From contig JAJFLN010000358.1 of assembly GCA_021772705.1 (NCBI GenBank), forward strand, positions 1 through 11,619: a DNA stretch of 11,619 bases, read 5' to 3'. The notes beneath the pieces are model-generated. The model worked only from the letters and a program-made list of their open reading frames with translations, did not search any database and had not been told where the DNA came from. This document shows positions 8,475 to 11,619 of this stretch, in pieces. The position numbers were made by a program, and so were the translations under genes. Every line of letters starts with the position of its first letter. Within the stretch, counting starts at the first letter, position 1. This stretch comes from Candidatus Cloacimonadota bacterium (GTDB taxonomy: Bacteria > Muiribacteriota > UBA6191 > JACPRK01).

Positions 8475-8482
8475 CCTGGGAT

Positions 8483-8511
8483 CTTATCATGAGATACCTC
8501 AAAGCTCTCAA
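8483..8511 (-). promoter_or_regulatory. Candidate sigma70-type promoter of the PAS gene
   Basis: Read on the minus strand, TTGAGA (8506-8511, five of six matches to TTGACA) is followed after 17 bases by GATAAG (8483-8488, four of six matches to TATAAT). Transcription would begin at or within a few bases of the GTG at 8474. That implies a leaderless message for the GTG start, or a ~40-base leader if ATG 8435 is used. It would let the PAS gene be expressed independently of the upstream TPR gene and the repeat element between them. Confidence 0.35.
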
Positions 8512-8536
8512 CACGACCGAGAGGCGCCGGCCTGGT

Positions 8537-8687
8537 GGGGCCGCGCAAGAATAACTACGCAGTTTCGCATCCCAAATCGCGGAATCCTCGACGTAGCCCA
8601 CTACGCCTCCGGTCCCGCTCGCTCGAACCAGCCGAATCTGACCCAAATCTGGGCGCGACTTCTGTGCATTTGTTCTTGCGCGGCCCC
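8537..8687. repeat. Short dispersed repeat with terminal inverted repeats (MITE/REP-like), copy 1
   Basis: This 151-base element is bounded by a perfect 15-base inverted repeat: GGGGCCGCGCAAGAA at 8537-8551 and its exact complement at 8673-8687. Inside is a small 5-bp palindrome, CGTAG-CCCA-CTACG, around 8592-8605 and a CCCAAATCTGGG palindrome near 8642-8653. The first 118 bases recur at 11475-11619 with four substitutions and one 27-base indel. The right end lies directly against the TAA stop (8688-8690) of the TPR gene. No transposase is encoded. No target-site duplication is evident. In the minus-strand transcript of the TPR gene the two ends could pair across a 121-base loop, so a role in 3'-end stability or termination is possible. 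Confidence 0.75.
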
Positions 8688-11231
8688 TTACTTGAAGGCC
8701 TTCCTGTATTCCTTGAGCACGAAGCCGATGTCGCGGGCCTTCATCTGCTTGGCCTCCGCGATGGCCAGGTCCGCCTTGGTCTGCTCGCCCACATAGATGT
8801 AGCCCAGGGCCAGATCTTGCCAGGCGTCGGGCACACCAGGGTTGTTCTCCAAGGATGAGCGAAGCTGCTTCACAGCCTCGCTATACTCCTTCTTGGCGAA
8901 GAACACAGCAGCGGCCTGGTGGAAGGAGTAAGCCTTGTCGAGCATCTCCTTGGTGGGCTCCTCTTCAGGGAAGTTCAGACCCAGGCCGGAGGAGGTGTCA
9001 CTGCTGAGTCGGGCCAACTCCGCATCCAATTCCCTGGTGTCCGCCTTGAGCTCGGCTACCTTCTTGATCGCCATCTTTGCCTTGTCCAGATCGCCGGCCT
9101 GCATCAGAGCCATCGCCATATCGGCCCACAGGTCCGGAATGCCGGAGTTGATTCCGATGGACTCCCTGTAGTGGCGAACGGCCTCCAGGAACTTGCCGGC
9201 CTCCGCCGCCTTGATGCCCTTGTTGTGGAGCGCCTCGGCCTGTTTCAGTTGCTCAGCCGAGGGGACTGAGTCCAGGTAACTGATTCCCAGGTCGCCGTCC
9301 GCCGCCGTGCTCAAGTCTGCCAGCTCCTTCTCCAGCATGGAGACGTCTGCCTTCCGGAGTTTGGCCTGATTGAGGGCGTAGCCGGCCTTATCGAGCTTGT
9401 TGGCCCGAATGTAGGTCAAGGCCAGGTCGGCCCAAACACTGTTGGCACCGGAGTTCTTCTCCAGGGACTGTTTCAGCAGATCCTCAGCCTGAGCGTAGTC
9501 CTTGTTGTCGAATGCCTGGATAGCCTTGGTGTGTGCCGCTTCGGCCTCCTTGAGCTCCTCCGGGGTGGGTGCTCGCTCCGGCACGTCGATTCCGAGCCGG
9601 CTGCCGACGGTGGAGACCTTCTCGACTTCCTCTTCCAGGAACTTCGTGTCTCCTCCCATGAGCTTGACTTGGGCGATGGTGAGCTTGGCCTCTCTCCACT
9701 TGCGGGTGTGGATGTAGCAGAGGGCCATGTCGCTCCAGATGTCAGAGCTGTGAGGATTGTATTTCAATGCCTCCCGGAGCTTGGGCAGGGCCTGATCGTA
9801 GAGGCTGTCCTCCACGAGCTTGCTGGCTTCGCCGTGTGCCTTCTCGGCGGCAGCAAAGGCTTCCTTGGTGGGGACGGCGTCGGGGATGGCAATTCCGAGT
9901 TCCTTGGCCGGTCCTGGACCGCGCTTCGTGAGTTCGGTCCGAAGCTCGTCGACGCTGCCGCCTCTCTTGACCACCTGGGCCATGGCGATCTCCGCCAGGT
10001 CCATCTTCCCCAGGGTGATGTAGCAAAGGGCAAGATCACTCCAGTAGGTCTCGTTGTTGGGGGCTTGAGTGATGGCGCCCTTCAGGCGGACGATGGCCTG
10101 TTTGAACTCCCCTTCTCCCATGGCTTTCGAGGCGGCCACGTGCTCCACTTGGGCGGCCTGCTCGTCTTCCATGCTCACGTCCCTGTTGCTGAGCTTGATT
10201 CCCAGCTGCCAGATCTCCGAATTCGGCATGGCCGAGAGCTCCTTCTCCAGGCTAGCGACGTCGGCGCCTTCTCGGGTGCGAAGGTACTCCAGGCCGATTC
10301 TGGCCAGGCGAATCTCGTGAGCGTGAATGTAGTTCAGAACCAAGTCTTCCCAGGCGCCAACCGAGGAGGGCACCAGTTCGAGCGAATCGAGCAGTGTCTC
10401 GGCGGCCCGGTTGAACATCCCCAGCTGAAAGAGCCTCGTTGCCTCCGCGTGGAGAGCGTTGGCCTTGTTGCGCACTTCTTCCGTGGGCTCCTCGTCCAGT
10501 TCCCGGATACCGAATGGATGTCCCCCGGAGTCGAGGTTCTTGTACAGCTCGGTGACGTCAACGCCGAGCTCTTCGGCTTGTCGTGTGGCCTTGAAGGCAG
10601 TCCTGGAATCGCTGGTGTTGGAGAGGCAGATGGCCAGGTCTTCCCAGACGCCAGCGCTGTCGGGCATGAGCCTGAGGGAGGCTTTCAGCTTCTCCACGGC
10701 TTCATCGAACTTGGACTCACCCATGAGCTTGCCGGCAGCTGTGTGAGCCGCCAGGGCCTGGTCCAGCTCGGCCTTGGTTGGAGCCTCTTCCCGGGGCTTG
10801 ATGCCCAGGACGTCGAGAATCGGCGGCACCGTGTCGCCCAACTGCTTCTCGATTTCACCTGAGTCGCCGCCAAGCTCCTTGATCTTGTCCATGCAATACC
10901 GGGCCATCTTGGTTTCGCCCAAGGCGACATAGCAGAGCCCCATGTCTTCCCAGCAATTCAGCAGTGATGGTGCGAGCTTGACGGCTTCGCCGTACTGCAC
11001 CAGTGCCTTGCGATACTCGCCCTTTGCAAAGTGCTTGTTGCCCTCCATCTGGAGCTTCATCGACTTCACTCGCTGCTCGACCGTCATCTCCGGTCCGGGC
11101 GCTGCTTCGCCACCGGCCACCGGGGCCGCATCTGGAGTTTTCCCCGCCTCCTGTGCCAGTCCTGGGACACTGCAGAAGAGCATGAGAAGAATAGGAAGGG
11201 CCAGAACCAGCTTGTATGCGCGGCTCGACAT
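8688..11231 (-). CDS. Secreted protein of eight tandem ~100-residue TPR modules
   Basis: The 847-residue protein starts with a signal peptide (residues 1-26, YKLVLALPILLMLF core, cleavage after GLA) and a short Pro/Ala-rich linker. Then come eight modules beginning near residues 49, 150, 249, 351, 453, 555, 656 and 758. Each module has a helix with an A-x-x-x-H/G pattern, a TPR with F/Y-x-x-A, a conserved W-x-D-L/M, a second TPR-like hairpin, an acidic helix and usually an LGI/LGL linker. The tryptophans fall at 94, 196, 294, 397, 499, 600, 702 and 804, a period of 98-103 residues. TPRs bind proteins or peptides, so an exported scaffold is inferred; no enzyme motif is present. The cysteine at residue 20 is not in a proper lipobox, so a lipoprotein is unlikely. 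AAAGGAG six bases before the ATG supports this start. Lysine and glutamate content is higher than in the neighbouring genes. The gene is bracketed by direct copies of the dispersed repeat. Confidence 0.92.
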   Translation of the reverse strand: MSSRAYKLVLALPILLMLFCSVPGLAQEAGKTPDAAPVAGGEAAPGPEMTVEQRVKSMKLQMEGNKHFAKGEYRKALVQYGEAVKLAPSLLNCWEDMGLCYVALGETKMARYCMDKIKELGGDSGEIEKQLGDTVPPILDVLGIKPREEAPTKAELDQALAAHTAAGKLMGESKFDEAVEKLKASLRLMPDSAGVWEDLAICLSNTSDSRTAFKATRQAEELGVDVTELYKNLDSGGHPFGIRELDEEPTEEVRNKANALHAEATRLFQLGMFNRAAETLLDSLELVPSSVGAWEDLVLNYIHAHEIRLARIGLEYLRTREGADVASLEKELSAMPNSEIWQLGIKLSNRDVSMEDEQAAQVEHVAASKAMGEGEFKQAIVRLKGAITQAPNNETYWSDLALCYITLGKMDLAEIAMAQVVKRGGSVDELRTELTKRGPGPAKELGIAIPDAVPTKEAFAAAEKAHGEASKLVEDSLYDQALPKLREALKYNPHSSDIWSDMALCYIHTRKWREAKLTIAQVKLMGGDTKFLEEEVEKVSTVGSRLGIDVPERAPTPEELKEAEAAHTKAIQAFDNKDYAQAEDLLKQSLEKNSGANSVWADLALTYIRANKLDKAGYALNQAKLRKADVSMLEKELADLSTAADGDLGISYLDSVPSAEQLKQAEALHNKGIKAAEAGKFLEAVRHYRESIGINSGIPDLWADMAMALMQAGDLDKAKMAIKKVAELKADTRELDAELARLSSDTSSGLGLNFPEEEPTKEMLDKAYSFHQAAAVFFAKKEYSEAVKQLRSSLENNPGVPDAWQDLALGYIYVGEQTKADLAIAEAKQMKARDIGFVLKEYRKAFK

Positions 11232-11237
11232 GGAGGG

Positions 11238-11244
11238 CTCCTTT
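11238..11244 (-). promoter_or_regulatory. Ribosome binding site of the eight-module TPR gene
   Basis: On the minus strand AAAGGAG ends six bases before the ATG at 11231. It is the clearest Shine-Dalgarno sequence in the window and fixes the start of this gene. The other genes have weak or no such motif. Confidence 0.75.
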
Positions 11245-11274
11245 CGCCTGCCTGTGGAGGAATCAGTTCACACT

Positions 11275-11319
11275 AGAGGTCTCCCGGTCTCTCCGGCTCA
11301 CCGGAGATTCCAGACCTCT
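11275..11319. promoter_or_regulatory. Stem-loop in the leader of the eight-module TPR gene
   Basis: Two nested inverted repeats are present. The outer pair is AGAGGTCT (11275-11282) with AGACCTCT (11312-11319), eight base pairs. The inner pair is TCTCCGG (11290-11296) with CCGGAGA (11301-11307), seven base pairs around a four-base loop, with an asymmetric internal loop of 7 and 4 bases between. It overlaps or directly follows the predicted transcription start. It may be a 5' mRNA-stabilising hairpin, a protein-binding site or an operator. It lacks a U-run on either side, so an intrinsic terminator is unlikely. Confidence 0.5.
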
Positions 11320-11322
11320 CTC

Positions 11323-11351
11323 ATACTGCCGGTTAGACAAGGGCGAGTCAA
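11323..11351 (-). promoter_or_regulatory. Candidate sigma70-type promoter of the eight-module TPR gene
   Basis: On the minus strand TTGACT (11346-11351, five of six matches to the -35 consensus) is followed after exactly 17 bases by CAGTAT (11323-11328, which keeps the important second A and last T of the -10 box). Transcription would start near 11315-11317 and give a leader of about 85 bases that includes most of the stem-loop. Other housekeeping-type sites in this region look weaker. Confidence 0.4.
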
Positions 11352-11474
11352 GAAAGGGGGTGGCCTCGGAGAGGACGTTGGCAAGGGGAGTTCACTCCGG
11401 GGAAACCTGGGTCGCCTCCGGGGGGGCTTTCGTGATATTAAACCGTAATTCCTGGCGTCCGTCCTTCGCAGTAA

Positions 11475-11619
11475 GGGTCCGCGCAAGAATAACCACGCAG
11501 TTTCTCATCCCATCTTCAGGCCATCTTCGGCCGCTCCTCAATCGCGGAATCCTCGACGTAGCCCACTGCGCCTCCGGTCCCGCTCGCTCGAACCAGCCGA
11601 ATCTGACCCAAATCTGGGC
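11475..11619. repeat. Short dispersed repeat, copy 2 (cut by the window edge)
   Basis: This begins GGGTCCGCGCAAGAA and matches copy 1 (8537-8654) in the same orientation at 114 of 118 positions. It carries 27 extra bases (11513-11539) that include an imperfect tandem of CATCTTCAGGC and CATCTTCGGCC. Its right end, and so its second inverted terminus, lies beyond the window. It is preceded by AGTAA, the same bases that border the far end of copy 1 when read outward-in. It lies upstream of the TPR-gene promoter, so the gene and its control region sit between two direct copies. The rest of the gene-free stretch 11232-11474 holds only the promoter, the stem-loop and GC-rich sequence with no recognisable gene. 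Confidence 0.75.

Noticed and set aside
8452..8646. 64-codon minus-strand frame through repeat copy 1
   Set aside because: It is made of repeat DNA, starts at TTG inside the element and runs into the PAS gene. Copy 2 meets a stop after the 27-base block, so a shared protein is unlikely.
9531..10862. 443-codon open frame on the + strand antisense to the eight-module TPR gene
   Set aside because: Its translation only mirrors the module periodicity of the real gene and has no recognisable domain.
11171..11173. Lipoprotein cysteine (residue 20) in the eight-module TPR signal peptide
   Set aside because: The residues before it (MLF) do not fit a lipobox, and a normal signal peptidase I site follows at residue 26.
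11413..11433. GCCTCC/GGGGGC run followed by TTT as an intrinsic terminator
   Set aside because: The loop would be only about two bases, the stem needs a wobble pair, the T-run is three bases, and no gene on the + strand leads into it.
11298..11486. 62-codon minus-strand frame starting in repeat copy 2
   Set aside because: It begins within the repeat terminus, is Arg/Pro-rich, and runs through the promoter and hairpin region.

Overview
The window reads as GC-rich bacterial chromosome, probably from a diderm (Gram-negative-type) organism. Three of its proteins carry Sec-type signal peptides, a fourth is a single-span membrane protein, and one is made of S-layer-homology (SLH)-like units of the kind used to tie envelope layers to peptidoglycan. 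I cannot name the lineage. The mix of very long HEAT, TPR, SLH and PAS proteins with no metabolic genes suggests a poorly characterised phylum rather than a model clade; that is an impression, not evidence. No tRNA, rRNA, CRISPR array, phage gene or transposase gene was seen.

Layout from left to right. A short non-coding leader (1-267) precedes a + strand gene (268-3366). It encodes cytoplasmic HEAT repeats, one membrane span and an extracytoplasmic PQQ/BamB-like beta-propeller. Immediately after it, in the same frame, is a 56-codon remnant of a glycosyltransferase-like gene (3388-3558). The remnant collides with the 3' end of a convergent, secreted, TPR-like helical protein (3488-6319, - strand). 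A 265-base divergent gap (6320-6584) leads to a small secreted protein built of three SLH-like units (6585-7355, +). This converges with a three-PAS-domain protein that has no output domain (7389-8474, -). Further right on the - strand is a secreted protein of eight regular ~100-residue TPR modules (8688-11231), with a good Shine-Dalgarno sequence, a plausible sigma70-type promoter and a leader hairpin.

Two copies of a short dispersed repeat bracket the eight-module TPR gene as direct repeats: 8537-8687, complete with 15-bp perfect terminal inverted repeats, and 11475 to the window edge. They match at 114 of 118 aligned positions apart from one 27-base indel. The left copy ends exactly at the TAA stop codon of the TPR gene. 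The element looks like a non-autonomous, MITE- or REP-like repeat.

Taken together, the genes look like envelope scaffolding and sensing parts: a trans-membrane HEAT/propeller protein, two exported superhelical proteins, an SLH anchor and a PAS sensor. Their opposed orientations argue against a single operon, so a shared function is only inference. The best leads are the glycosyltransferase remnant at a rearrangement or misassembly junction, the bracketing repeat elements, and the eight-module TPR protein.
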